Position numbers and translations under genes: made by a program
Source: Rhizobiaceae bacterium
GTDB taxonomy: Bacteria; Pseudomonadota; Alphaproteobacteria; Rhizobiales; Rhizobiaceae
NCBI GenBank assembly: GCA_014238155.1
Contig: JABABQ010000067.1
Coordinates: forward strand, 1-64,000
DNA: 64,000 bases
Direction: 5' to 3'
Notes under the pieces: generated by a model
Told to the model about the DNA's origin: nothing
Database searches by the model: none
What the model saw: only the letters and a program-made list of their open reading frames with translations
Shown here: one piece after another, positions 35,642 through 45,386 of the stretch
Position numbering within the stretch: position 1 is the first letter of the stretch
Layout of the letters: each line of letters begins with the position of its first letter

Positions 35642-36085
35642 ATGAATGAATATCTCCCCCTGCCGTCGTTGCAGCAACTGAAGCAACAGGCCAAACGTCT
35701 GCGGGCACAACTAAGTGTGGATGCGCAGCCAATTTCGCACAGCCAGTCGCTGGAAATGCTGGCTTATCAATTTGGTTACAAGAACTGGAATGTGCTCCAC
35801 GCCGCCTGTGGCAATCAACCACCCGGCCCACCGGTGACCCTCGGCGCACGTGTGTCGGGTCAATATCTTGGGCAGAAATTTATCGGTGAAATCATAGCGG
35901 TAGCGGCGCTTCACCAGGAAGATCAATATCGCATCACCGTAAATTTTGAGGAACCGGTTGATGTCGTGAAGTTTGAAGGATGGTCGGCCATGCGTCGCCG
36001 GGTATCAAGTCAGGTCAGCGGTCTGGGGCGCTCGCCTCAAAAGACATCTGATGGGCAACCCGTCATGCAACTCGACCTGCTCTAG
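35642..36085 (+). CDS. Glyoxalase superfamily (Glyoxalase_8-like) protein
   Basis: 147-aa protein. The N-terminal LPSLQQLKQQAKRLRAQLSVDAQPISHSQSLEMLAYQFGYKNWNVLHAA is the recognisable domain called glyoxalase-superfamily protein, related to antitoxin-like AntA/KfrA-type helical leaders in some annotations. The C-terminal half (about 60-147) is a small beta domain with GARVSGQYLGQKFIGEI and FEEPVDVVKFEGWSAMRRRV. GAGG precedes ATG 35642. Enzymatic activity not demonstrated. Confidence 0.75.
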   Translation: MNEYLPLPSLQQLKQQAKRLRAQLSVDAQPISHSQSLEMLAYQFGYKNWNVLHAACGNQPPGPPVTLGARVSGQYLGQKFIGEIIAVAALHQEDQYRITVNFEEPVDVVKFEGWSAMRRRVSSQVSGLGRSPQKTSDGQPVMQLDLL

Positions 36086-36113
36086 AACCGTTCGCATATT
36101 GGAGGGATGAACT

Positions 36114-37940
36114 TCATCCCTCCAGTTCTTCCTGGAGCATTTCGAGTTCCATCCAACGCTGTTCTTTCTGGTCAAGTTCGGATTGAGTTTTCTCCAGCAA
36201 TCTGACCAATTGGCCAAACCGTTTTGCATCCCGGTCGAACAAATCGTCCTCCGCCAGAGCCTTGTTGACCTTTGCGATATCCCCTTCGAGCTTTTCGATT
36301 TCACCTGGCAAAACTTGCAGAGTGTGCTTGTCTTTGAAGCTCAGTTTCGATGCTCCTCGCGGTGTCGACGTTGGCGGCGGTGGCATATTTGCGGCTTTTC
36401 TCGAGCCCGCCGACGCCGCCGGCCCACCGGGTAATTTTCCGTCATCGCGACCGCCGCCGCTTTGGCTGATCATGTCGGAGTAACCGCCAGCATATTCCGT
36501 CCAAGTGCCGTCTTTTTGAGGCGCAATGATTGAGGTGCAAACGCGATCGAGAAAGTCACGGTCATGACTGACGACAATGACCGTGCCACGATAGTCGGCG
36601 ATCATTTCCTGCAACAAATCCAGCGTTTCCAAATCCAGATCGTTGGTCGGTTCATCAAGAACCAGCAGATTCGATGGATGCCGCAATTGCATGGCCAGCA
36701 TCAACCTTCCGCGCTCACCTCCCGACAAACGCGATACCGGTGTGCGCACCTGCTCTGGCAGGAACAGAAAATCTTTCATATAGGCCATGACATGTTTGCG
36801 CGTGTCGCCAATGGCGACAATATCAGTGCCTCCTCCAGTCAAGGCATCCTTCACAGTTAAATCCGCCGCAAGGACAGTTCGTTGCTGATCAACGACCAAC
36901 ATTTCAATGTTTGAGCCGGGCTTCACAGTTCCTGAATCAGGTGGCAATTGGCCTGTCAGCAGTTTGACAAGTGTGGTTTTGCCCACACCGTTGGGTCCAA
37001 CCAGTCCCAGCCTGTCACCGCGGGCGATACGCGTGGAAAAGTCCTTCACCAGAACCCGATCGCCGTAGCTTTTGGAGATTTTCTCCACCTTGGCGACCAG
37101 TTTGCCGGATGTTTCTCCTGCAGCCACCGATATGGCCACATCCCCGGTGGGTTTCAGTCGATTGGCGCGCTGCTGACGAAGCTTTCCCAGATCTCCAAGC
37201 CGCTTCATGTTGCGCTTGCGACGGCCTGATACGCCATGAGTGACCCAATGCTCCTCCCGAACAATTTTGCGGTCCAGTTTGTGCGCGTCGAGTTGTTCCT
37301 GTTCTAACAGGGTGTCGCGCCAATCTTCGAAATAAGCAAAGGATTTTTCGAGTAAACGAGATTGCCCACGATCCACCCATAGGGTTGATCGGGAGAGATT
37401 TTCAAGAAATCGGCGGTCATGACTGATCATCACAACAGCAGAACGCATGCCGGCAATTTCCTTTTCGAGCCATTCAATCGCCGGCAAATCGAGATGGTTG
37501 GTCGGCTCATCAAGCAGCAGAATATCTGGCTCCGGAGCCAATGTTCGTACCAATGCAGCTCGACGTGCCTCACCGCCGGACAAATTACCGGTCAACTCCT
37601 CCCCGGTCAGCCCCAGCGCCTGCAAAAGCAATTGCGCCCGGTAGGGATCATCAGCCTCTTCCAAACCGGCTTCAACATAGTCCATCACTGTGGCATAGGC
37701 GGAAAAGTCCGGCTCCTGAGGCAGATAGCGCACGGTCGTTCCTGGCTGGAAGAATCGTTCACCCTGGTCGAATTCCAACTCTCCGGCAGCAATTTTCAAC
37801 AAGGTTGATTTGCCAGATCCATTGCGGCCCACAAGACACAAACGTTCGCGTGCATGGACCGCCATATCGACACCGGTAAACAACGGCGTCGAGCCAAAGG
37901 TCAGTTGAATATCTGTCAATGTTAGAAGCGGTGGAGCCAT
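36114..37940 (-). CDS. ABC-F family ATPase (Uup-like)
   Basis: 608-aa soluble protein with two ABC domains and no membrane segments. Walker A motifs GRNGSGKST (about 38-46) and GPNGVGKTT (about 318-326), signature motifs NLSGGEARR and RLSGGERGR, and the inter-domain linker are intact. A C-terminal charged coiled coil (about 535-608, KLEGDIAKVNKALAEDD and KTQSELDQKEQRWMEL) is typical of Uup, which acts on ribosomes and DNA branch structures. ATG 37940 begins MAPPLLTLTDIQL; a longer frame is rejected. Confidence 0.93.
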   Translation of the reverse strand: MAPPLLTLTDIQLTFGSTPLFTGVDMAVHARERLCLVGRNGSGKSTLLKIAAGELEFDQGERFFQPGTTVRYLPQEPDFSAYATVMDYVEAGLEEADDPYRAQLLLQALGLTGEELTGNLSGGEARRAALVRTLAPEPDILLLDEPTNHLDLPAIEWLEKEIAGMRSAVVMISHDRRFLENLSRSTLWVDRGQSRLLEKSFAYFEDWRDTLLEQEQLDAHKLDRKIVREEHWVTHGVSGRRKRNMKRLGDLGKLRQQRANRLKPTGDVAISVAAGETSGKLVAKVEKISKSYGDRVLVKDFSTRIARGDRLGLVGPNGVGKTTLVKLLTGQLPPDSGTVKPGSNIEMLVVDQQRTVLAADLTVKDALTGGGTDIVAIGDTRKHVMAYMKDFLFLPEQVRTPVSRLSGGERGRLMLAMQLRHPSNLLVLDEPTNDLDLETLDLLQEMIADYRGTVIVVSHDRDFLDRVCTSIIAPQKDGTWTEYAGGYSDMISQSGGGRDDGKLPGGPAASAGSRKAANMPPPPTSTPRGASKLSFKDKHTLQVLPGEIEKLEGDIAKVNKALAEDDLFDRDAKRFGQLVRLLEKTQSELDQKEQRWMELEMLQEELEG

Positions 37941-38059
37941 TATTTGACTGCTTGAAATTGCAAAACTGGCGCGGATATAGACCGATGGAAGCGCCGCGTC
38001 CACGCCTGATGCTGTGTCAGACCATCCCGGATCCACCAGATGGCAGAATTGTCAGATTG

Positions 38060-39463
38060 CTAGTTTGTTTCTCGAAACGACCGGTTCATCGAATCAAACA
38101 ACGGTTGTAGAGCGTAGCTCATGAACACTCGTGGGGTCGCCTGTGCAAAAACTTCCGTTGCCATGCCTGCCTGGACTTGGTGCAGTCCAACGTTTTTATC
38201 CGGATTTGGCTTCATACGTGCTCGGGCCAGGAAAAAAGTCTCACCGGTTTGATCGTCAACGCTCGAATCGGCTGAAACGTAGCTGACCTCGCCATCGATG
38301 GGATCATAAGTGCGACGGTTGAATGCCGTTATGATGATGCGTGCATCCTGCCCGACATTGACGCTATCGACATCCGCGACCGCAACCCGGAACTCAGTTT
38401 CCAAACCGGAGTTTTGGGGAACTATTTCAGCCACGACTTCTCCTGCCTTGATAACTCCGCCGCGCGTATGGGCGGCCAGTTTAACAATGGTGCCGGCCTG
38501 CGGAGCACGCAATTCCGTCAAATTCACGCTGCTTTGTGCGGCCGTCAGTTGACCTCGAATTTCCGCCAGTTCAGTAATGACACTGGTAAGTTCTTCCGAT
38601 CGTTTTTCACGGTCTGCTTCAGTCAATTGTGCCAATTTGGCCTCTGCTTCAAGCACCTTTTGATTGGTTGCATCGATTTCCGATTCCAGATTTCCAATTG
38701 TGGAAATCTGCTCCAGTCTCCGCTTATCAAGATCCCACAACCGCGACTTGGCCAAATATCCATCTTCTACAAGCGGGCGGGTTTTCTTGATTTCCATGTC
38801 AGTGAAATCAAGCAATTGCCGGGCACCTTCCAACCGATTCATCATGCCTTTGCGCTGATCTTTGAGAGATTCCATCTGATAAGTCGCAGCATCCAGCTCG
38901 GCGTTCAACCTCTTGCGCCCTGCATCAAATTCAACTTGTTGCTCGGCAAGTACACGGTGGTCATCAGATGACTGTGCTTCGGCAAGTGTCGTTTCCTGCG
39001 CTCCGCGAAGCTTCAATCCCGATACGGCTATCGTATTGCCAAAATTTCCACCATTTGCTTCGGCCTCCAGACGAGATTTAAGCGCACTCAACATGGACTG
39101 ACGGGCCGCAAGACGCGTCAATTCCGCCTGGCTGTTCGACGGGTCCAACACCAGCAACACCTGCCCCTCTTCAACCGTTGAGCCATCATGCACCAAAATT
39201 TCCTGAACCAATCCTCCCGTGGAATGCTGAATCAGCTTATTTTGACCGGCAGATACTATTTTCCCATTGGCCACCACGGCAGAGGCAATTGGAAACAAAG
39301 TTCCCCATGCAAAGAAGATGGCCAGAAATCCGAAAACAAATATCGCACCACGTTTTGCAATACGGGCCGTATCGGTTGGCACTTGCTGTTGCCAGGATTG
39401 GTTTTCAGAATCCAGCACGGAACCGTTTTCTTCCGAATGGGTGTTTATCGTTTCGTTTTTCAT
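38060..39463 (-). CDS. Type I secretion membrane fusion protein (HlyD family)
   Basis: 467-aa periplasmic adaptor. One transmembrane helix (about 38-58, GAIFVFGFLAIFFAWGTLF), a lipoyl-like half (VVANGKIVSAGQNKLIQHST, about 66), a long coiled-coil hairpin (about 105-300) and a C-terminal half with VNLTELRAPQAGTIVKLAAHTRGGVIKAGE. This is the PrtE/AprE layout that links an ABC exporter to TolC. Its ATG overlaps the stop of the ABC gene (ATGA 39460-39463). No tolC-like gene is nearby. Confidence 0.93.
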   Translation of the reverse strand: MKNETINTHSEENGSVLDSENQSWQQQVPTDTARIAKRGAIFVFGFLAIFFAWGTLFPIASAVVANGKIVSAGQNKLIQHSTGGLVQEILVHDGSTVEEGQVLLVLDPSNSQAELTRLAARQSMLSALKSRLEAEANGGNFGNTIAVSGLKLRGAQETTLAEAQSSDDHRVLAEQQVEFDAGRKRLNAELDAATYQMESLKDQRKGMMNRLEGARQLLDFTDMEIKKTRPLVEDGYLAKSRLWDLDKRRLEQISTIGNLESEIDATNQKVLEAEAKLAQLTEADREKRSEELTSVITELAEIRGQLTAAQSSVNLTELRAPQAGTIVKLAAHTRGGVIKAGEVVAEIVPQNSGLETEFRVAVADVDSVNVGQDARIIITAFNRRTYDPIDGEVSYVSADSSVDDQTGETFFLARARMKPNPDKNVGLHQVQAGMATEVFAQATPRVFMSYALQPLFDSMNRSFRETN

Positions 39464-41187
39464 GCCTCAGCTCCGGTCTGTCTGTCGGCTGGCAAACTTG
39501 TTTCGGCTGCCAGTGGGGGCGGTTCCAGCCGGGTGCGCTTGCTCACTTTGGTTGGTGACGTCGAACTGGCCCTGTGACGTGCTGCGCTGGAAAACTCGGC
39601 AACCTGACCGGCCTTGATCGTCATCACCTCGTCGGCGATTTGAAGCATCGAACGGCGTTGGGTGACCGCAATAATGGTGCGCCCTTGCGATTTGGCCCGC
39701 TTCAAGGCGCTCATCAGACTAACCTCTCCCTGAGCGTCAAGATGGGCATTCGGTTCGTCCAGAACCAGAACCTTTGGGTCAGAATACAGCGCACGTGCCA
39801 GGGCAATTCGTTGTTTTTGCCCACCCGATAGGACCAGTTTTCCAGGACCTATCTCCGTGCTGTAGCCGTCCGGCAAGCTGGTGATAAGTTCGTGCACACC
39901 TGCAGCCTGAGCGGCTGCAACAACTTTTTCAGAATCCGGGTTCAATTCAAGACGGGCAATGTTTTCAGCCAAAGTAGCCGGAAAGAGAGTAATCTCCTGG
40001 CTAACATAACCAACCGCTTGCCCCCATTGATGTTCCGGCCATTGGGCCCGCTGCGCGCCATCCAGCATGATCTGACCGCCGTCTGGAACGATAGCCCCGA
40101 CAAGTGCCTTGGCAATGGTTGACTTACCGGCACCCGATGGGCCGATTACCGCCAATATTTTGCCAGCGGATATCTCAAAGTTCACGTCATCCAGAACCGG
40201 TTTGGCATTCGGCAGTTTGGAAGGAGAATAGGTCAGTCCCTGTACCAAAATATCGCCCTGAGGGTCGGGCAATTGCACTAAATCGTGTGCTTCGGGGGAA
40301 GTTGAAAGAAAATCTTCCAGGTTGGCATGGGCGGTTCTGGCCTGTGAAATGCGTTCCCAACCACCAATTACCTGCTCCACCGGGGCAAGAGCCCTGCCGG
40401 AGATCATTGAAGCTGCGAATATGACACCGGCAGATATTTCACCAGAAATCACCAGTGCTGCACCGCAAGCCATGATCATGATTTGCAGAATTTTACGTAC
40501 GGATTTGGAGATTCCGAAAAACATTGAAGTCTGACCAGCCGCCACATCGCCCTTTTGCAGGGATTCGGCCATCCGCCGACCCCACCTTTCCGTGACCGCC
40601 GGCAACAATCCCATCGCCCGAATGTCTTCCGCACGCATGAATACCGTTTGTGCGAAAGTTAAAGCCTCCATATCGGAGCGCTTTGATTCTGCCGAATTTT
40701 TTGCGGTTGACGTTTTATTGATCCAGGCGACTGCAACCAGCGCCCCGGCCCCAAACATCGTAACCACACCGAGCATCCAGTGCAGCATAAACATCAACAG
40801 CACAAACAAAGGTACAAATGGCAGATCAAACAGTCCCGTCATTGAGCGACTGGCAAGAAAACTGCGTACCGAATTGAAATCTCTTAGAATCTGGCTGGAT
40901 CCGCGGGCACCGTCCACATTACCCGACAATCGCTTGAACAGCGGTTCAGAAAGTTCGACTGTGTATTGGGCAGATGCTCGCTGGGCGAGTTTTCCCCGAA
41001 CCGCTTCGGCTGCCCCGAACAAAACCATTGCTGCAACTGCAATTGCTGACAGATAGATCAATGTTTCTATAGAGTTAGACGTAAGTACCCGATCGTAAAC
41101 CTGCAGCATGTGCAGCGGTGGCACCACCATCAGCAGATTGGTTGCGATTGAAAATATCGCGATCCATTTCAGAGGCAATCGTTGCAC
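39460..41187 (-). CDS. Type I secretion system permease/ATPase (PrtD family)
   Basis: 575-aa ABC exporter half-transporter. A membrane domain (about 1-300) begins LKWIAIFSIATNLLMVVPPLHMLQVYDRVLTSNS, typical of PrtD/AprD/LapB-free types with no C39-like domain. The nucleotide domain has Walker A IGPSGAGKST, signature LSGGQKQRIALARAL and Walker B VLVLDEPNAHLD. It energises export of RTX-type proteins or peptides. Co-transcribed with the HlyD gene; divergent from ggt. No RTX substrate (GGXGXD repeats) occurs in this window. Confidence 0.93.
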   Translation of the reverse strand: MQRLPLKWIAIFSIATNLLMVVPPLHMLQVYDRVLTSNSIETLIYLSAIAVAAMVLFGAAEAVRGKLAQRASAQYTVELSEPLFKRLSGNVDGARGSSQILRDFNSVRSFLASRSMTGLFDLPFVPLFVLLMFMLHWMLGVVTMFGAGALVAVAWINKTSTAKNSAESKRSDMEALTFAQTVFMRAEDIRAMGLLPAVTERWGRRMAESLQKGDVAAGQTSMFFGISKSVRKILQIMIMACGAALVISGEISAGVIFAASMISGRALAPVEQVIGGWERISQARTAHANLEDFLSTSPEAHDLVQLPDPQGDILVQGLTYSPSKLPNAKPVLDDVNFEISAGKILAVIGPSGAGKSTIAKALVGAIVPDGGQIMLDGAQRAQWPEHQWGQAVGYVSQEITLFPATLAENIARLELNPDSEKVVAAAQAAGVHELITSLPDGYSTEIGPGKLVLSGGQKQRIALARALYSDPKVLVLDEPNAHLDAQGEVSLMSALKRAKSQGRTIIAVTQRRSMLQIADEVMTIKAGQVAEFSSAARHRASSTSPTKVSKRTRLEPPPLAAETSLPADRQTGAEA

Positions 41188-41378
41188 GGCTCAATCCTCA
41201 AGACTCACTACACAAAGGAACGAGCGCAGATTAGACTAAAATGCCTAACAAATTCTGGAGACCGCGACGGGTTTGTTTTGCACCGACATTTTTCCCGCAA
41301 CAAAAGCGCCTAGTCACCGATTTGCTAGCCATTGCCCAACGGGTTTAGAGTCAGAATTCAATTCAAGGAGCAATTATC

Positions 41379-43142
41379 GTGAACCTAACAATCAAAATAC
41401 TGATCTTCTCGGCAGTTGGTCTCATCGGCCTTGCACCAGCATTAGCCCAGCAAGCTGCCGATTCGATCGCTCCAGAGGCAGCAATTTCTTTGCAGGCCAA
41501 GGCAGACGGCAAACCGGTTGAAGCGAAAAACTGGATGGTCGCGATTGCCAACCCGCTGGCGGCGGAGGTTGCAGCTCTGGTGCTGCAGCAAGGCGGCAGC
41601 GCAGCTGATGCTGCAATTGCTGGTCAGGCAATGCTGGGTCTGGTTGAGCCCCAAAGTTCTGGCCTGGGTGGAGGTGCATTTCTGATATATCGCAACGGCA
41701 AGACCGGGGCGCTGACCACTCTGGACGGCCGCGAGATCGCCCCGGCAGCGGCCACACCGCAATTGTTTCAGGACGCCAAAGGCGAACCACTTAAGTTTTT
41801 TGACGCAGTGATCGGAGGACGGTCCGTTGGGGTGCCAGGAACGCCGGCGCTGCTGGCAGAAATGCATCGCCGTTGGGGAAAAACGACCTGGAAAGATCTG
41901 CTGCAGCCCGCCATCAACCGCGCTCGCTTCGGATTTAGGGTTTCGCCACGTCTGGCCGGATTGATCAAATCCGGAGCAGAGCGTTTGTCTCAACACGAAA
42001 CCACACGTGCCTATTTTCTACCGGACGGGCAGCCGTTAAAGACCGGCGATCTGCTACGCAATCCCGAATATGCAAGAACTCTGTCAGCGATTGCCGAGAG
42101 GGGCGTTCTGGAATTCTACAGCGGGTCTGTTGCAGATGACATCGTCAACACTGTTCGCGGTTTTACAGCAAATCCCGGCCTGATGACTAATAGTGACCTG
42201 ATTTCCTATCGGGTTATTGAGCGCGCCCCCGTCTGCGCGCCCTATCGCGACTATTCGGTTTGCGGCATGGGACCGCCATCCTCAGGCGCTTTGACAGTCG
42301 GACAGATACTTGGTCTGCTGCAGCCATATGACCTGGCAAAACTCGGCCCAAATGACCCCAATAGCTGGCGTTTGATAGGCGATGCTTCCCGGCTGGCCTT
42401 TGCAGACCGTGGTCGCTACATGGCCGATTCCGATTTCGTCAAAATGCCGACCAAAGGCCTTTTAAAACCGGGATACTTGAAAACCCGGTCAGCGCTGCTC
42501 AATACAAATATGGCTCTACAAAACGTTGAAGCCGGTGAGCCGGACTGGGAGGAAACACGGTTGTTGCGGGCTGACGATGAATCTCTTGAATTGCCCTCGA
42601 CGACACATTTTTCAATTGTCGATGGGGAAGGAAACGCGGTTTCCATGACCTCAACCATCGAGAACGGATTTGGCTCCCGATTAATGACTAACGGTTTTCT
42701 TCTCAATAACGAGCTGACCGATTTTTCATTTCGCGATCAAAAAGACGGCAAACCAATCGCCAATCGGGTTGAACCCGGCAAGCGACCCCGCTCGTCAATG
42801 GCACCGACAATTGTGATGAAAGGAGACGATCCCATTCTGGTTATCGGATCACCCGGTGGAAGCCGCATCATCGGTTATGTCACCAAGACGATAATTGCCT
42901 ATCTTGATTGGGGCATGAACATTCAGCAAGCCATATCGAGCCCGCATCTGGTCAATAGATTTGGTAAATTCGACGTTGAAGCCGGAACATCAGCTGAAGA
43001 CATGGTGGCTGCTCTTACTGCGCTTGGCTATGAAGTTGGTGCACGCAATTTGAATTCAGGACTACATGGCATAGCCTTCACCGGCAACGGACTGCAGGGT
43101 GGCGCCGATCCGCGGCGCGAGGGCATAGTTCTCGGGCAATAG
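41379..43142 (+). CDS. ggt: Gamma-glutamyltransferase
   Basis: 587-aa periplasmic N-terminal nucleophile hydrolase. The signal peptide (about 1-24, ending ALA-QQ) is followed by the large and small subunits; autocleavage occurs before the nucleophile T409 in STTHFSIVDGEGNAVSMT. The downstream NNELTDFSF and SPGGSRIIGYV signatures bind the gamma-glutamyl group. The start is GTG 41379 with AAGGAG at 41365-41370. It degrades extracytoplasmic glutathione. Monocistronic, with a long inverted repeat after it. Confidence 0.94.
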   Translation: MNLTIKILIFSAVGLIGLAPALAQQAADSIAPEAAISLQAKADGKPVEAKNWMVAIANPLAAEVAALVLQQGGSAADAAIAGQAMLGLVEPQSSGLGGGAFLIYRNGKTGALTTLDGREIAPAAATPQLFQDAKGEPLKFFDAVIGGRSVGVPGTPALLAEMHRRWGKTTWKDLLQPAINRARFGFRVSPRLAGLIKSGAERLSQHETTRAYFLPDGQPLKTGDLLRNPEYARTLSAIAERGVLEFYSGSVADDIVNTVRGFTANPGLMTNSDLISYRVIERAPVCAPYRDYSVCGMGPPSSGALTVGQILGLLQPYDLAKLGPNDPNSWRLIGDASRLAFADRGRYMADSDFVKMPTKGLLKPGYLKTRSALLNTNMALQNVEAGEPDWEETRLLRADDESLELPSTTHFSIVDGEGNAVSMTSTIENGFGSRLMTNGFLLNNELTDFSFRDQKDGKPIANRVEPGKRPRSSMAPTIVMKGDDPILVIGSPGGSRIIGYVTKTIIAYLDWGMNIQQAISSPHLVNRFGKFDVEAGTSAEDMVAALTALGYEVGARNLNSGLHGIAFTGNGLQGGADPRREGIVLGQ

Positions 43143-43235
43143 GAGCGATCAGCAGCACGCATTGGACCGCCCATTGGACGCCATGCCAATCGGTGGCTAG
43201 CGGGTTGCAGCAGCCAAAATGATAGGCAACGGTTT

Positions 43236-43289
43236 TAGAGCCGTTCATGTTTAAATAGAATCGAATCGGATTGAACATGAACGACTCTA
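43236..43289. terminator. Long inverted repeat between convergent ggt and tctA
   Basis: TAGAGCCGTTCATGTT (43236-43251) pairs with AACATGAACGACTCTA (43274-43289), a 16-bp stem with one mismatch and a 22-base loop. It lies between two convergent genes and could end transcripts from both sides. Partial copies of the left arm occur at 31932 and 62184, so it belongs to a dispersed repeat. Confidence 0.6.
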
Positions 43290-43321
43290 GCTGTCGTCAC
43301 GTCTTGGAAACGCAGTTCCCA

Positions 43322-44833
43322 TCAATCGCCTTCTGCAACCCCTTTGGCCCGATATTTTGCACGCCGTGCGCGGTAACTGGGCAACACGATCAAGATCGCG
43401 GCAATGACCAAAAGTCCCAGTGTCATGGGACGTTCCCAGATAAACCCGACACCATCATAGAGTTGCATAGACCGCGAAAAGTTGTCTTCCATCATTCCAC
43501 CCAGGATGAACCCAATCAATAGCGGGGCCAAAGGATAGTCGGCAAATTTAAATGCAGTTGCGCAGATGCCAAATCCAACCAGGAGCAACAATTCGGTTGC
43601 GTTGTTCTGGCCGATATACGCCCCCATCAATGTGAAGAAGAGAATAAACGGGATCAGGTAATTGCGCGGCAACGAAAGCACTTTGGCAATATAAGGTATC
43701 AGCGGCAGGTTCAGGATCAGAAGCACCAGATTGCCGATAAACATGGACATGATGACGGCCCAGAATATTTGCGGCTCGTCGATCATTAGTCGGGGTCCGG
43801 GTGTGACATTGAGCGCAATCAAAGCGCCCAACAGAATGGCAGTTGTGCCGGACCCGGGAATACCAAGAGTCAGGAGGGGTACGAAAGAACCGGTACAAGC
43901 AGCGTTATTTGCCGATTCAGGTGCAGCAAGCCCCTTTATTGATCCTTTCCCGAATTCGTCCTGCTCCTCCTTTGGTGCGATGTTGCGCTCCACAGCATAG
44001 CCCAGGAAACTGGCAATGGTTGCTCCTGCACCGGGCAGAACACCAATGAAGAATCCTTGCAGAGATTGACGACCGATCACCGGTGCAATGGCTTTCGCTT
44101 CGGCACCAGTGATGCGCAGGTCCTTGATCTCTCCGTCGTCCCCTTCGAGATTCTTTGGTTTCAGGACCAGAAACAGAGCCTCGGGCAGCGCAAACATGGC
44201 CATGGCAAGTGTGATAAAGCCAAAGCCGGATTGTAAATCCATGATACCCATTGTGAAACGCGGTAGATTGAACAGTGCACCTTCCCCGACAGTTGCCATA
44301 ATCAGACCGAGAATGGTCATGATCATTGCTTTCGCAACCTGACCTGTGCCTGCGAATGCGGCAATAGCCGACAGGCCGACCACCATCAAAGCGAAGTACT
44401 CGGCTGAATGGAACAGAAGTGCTACTGACGACAGTGCCGGTGCAAATACCATCAGCAGGATGGCTCCGATTGTACCTCCAGCAAAACTGGCGATCGCAGC
44501 AATGGTCAGCGCCTTGCCGGCTTTGCCTTGGCGCGCCATGGGATAACCGTCAAAACTGCTCGCGACGGTACCTGCAACACCGGGAGCATTGAGAAGAATA
44601 GAAGACGTTGAACCGCCGAAAATGGCGCCGTAATAAACTCCCGCCAACAAAATCAGAGCGGCGGAGGGATCCCCCATGGAAATTGCGATGGGGATCATGA
44701 TGGCGATGATCGACATTGGCCCAAGTCCGGGCAGCATTCCGATAAATGTTCCGATCAGACAACCGCCGATCACCATCAGGAGGTTCTGGACGGAAAACGC
44801 CGTTTGCAGACCAATCAAAAGTCCTTCAAGCAT
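43322..44833 (-). CDS. tctA: Tripartite tricarboxylate transporter large permease TctA
   Basis: 503-aa membrane protein with about 11-12 helices. Signatures: GTFIGMLPGLGPMSIIAIMIP (about 28-48), IFGGSTSSILLNAPG (about 70-84) and the repeated second-half GVLPGAGATIASFLGYAVE and LTLGIPGSGTTAILLG. It forms the transport channel of the TTT system that takes up citrate or related carboxylates with the periplasmic TctC. It starts one base after the tctB stop, completing a tctCBA operon. Confidence 0.95.
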   Translation of the reverse strand: MLEGLLIGLQTAFSVQNLLMVIGGCLIGTFIGMLPGLGPMSIIAIMIPIAISMGDPSAALILLAGVYYGAIFGGSTSSILLNAPGVAGTVASSFDGYPMARQGKAGKALTIAAIASFAGGTIGAILLMVFAPALSSVALLFHSAEYFALMVVGLSAIAAFAGTGQVAKAMIMTILGLIMATVGEGALFNLPRFTMGIMDLQSGFGFITLAMAMFALPEALFLVLKPKNLEGDDGEIKDLRITGAEAKAIAPVIGRQSLQGFFIGVLPGAGATIASFLGYAVERNIAPKEEQDEFGKGSIKGLAAPESANNAACTGSFVPLLTLGIPGSGTTAILLGALIALNVTPGPRLMIDEPQIFWAVIMSMFIGNLVLLILNLPLIPYIAKVLSLPRNYLIPFILFFTLMGAYIGQNNATELLLLVGFGICATAFKFADYPLAPLLIGFILGGMMEDNFSRSMQLYDGVGFIWERPMTLGLLVIAAILIVLPSYRARRAKYRAKGVAEGD

Positions 44834-44834
44834 G

Positions 44835-45323
44835 TCAGCCTCCTAGAAAGCCAGGCAAAGGGCGCAAATAAATGCCCAGAACCTGTTGAACGAGATACCA
44901 GACTACAAATGTTGCGATCAGTGCGACAGGCAGCATGATGTGCCATTTGCGGTCGCCCAATATAAAAGATCCGAGGATCAGAAAGGCTGAGGTCGAAATC
45001 AGGAAGCCCAGGGGGCGCAAACAAAATGCGTATACCACCATCAGAGTCAGCAACATCAGAGCCTGACCCAGATGATAGTCACCCAGACGCCGGTAATCGA
45101 TGTCGGCCTCTTTGGATTCCAAAGAACTCTTTTCAAATCCCAATAAAATGATTGTCGTGGCCACGATCCCGAGCACTGAAAGCACCTTCGGAAAGGTGCT
45201 TGGCCAAATGGGGTTTCTTTTCATGAAGGGTGCGAGACTGCCGTCCATTGTGAACCAGGCAGCATAACCGTAGGCGAGGCAAATACCGAGCAATATGAGT
45301 GCTATCCAGCGATCCAGTGCCAT
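44835..45323 (-). CDS. tctB: Tripartite tricarboxylate transporter small subunit TctB
   Basis: 162-aa protein with four hydrophobic helices (about 5-25, 45-65, 85-105, 120-150), the standard TctB pattern, with RNPIWPSTFPKVLS between the first two. It partners TctA in the membrane. ATG 45323 is supported by GAGGGGAAG just upstream; a start five codons earlier is possible. Lies 63 bp after tctC. Confidence 0.9.
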   Translation of the reverse strand: MALDRWIALILLGICLAYGYAAWFTMDGSLAPFMKRNPIWPSTFPKVLSVLGIVATTIILLGFEKSSLESKEADIDYRRLGDYHLGQALMLLTLMVVYAFCLRPLGFLISTSAFLILGSFILGDRKWHIMLPVALIATFVVWYLVQQVLGIYLRPLPGFLGG

Positions 45324-45386
45324 GTTTCTTCCCCTCACTTAGTTGAGTTGTGGCAGAGCGGACGACCGCTCTGCCACTGGTCGATC

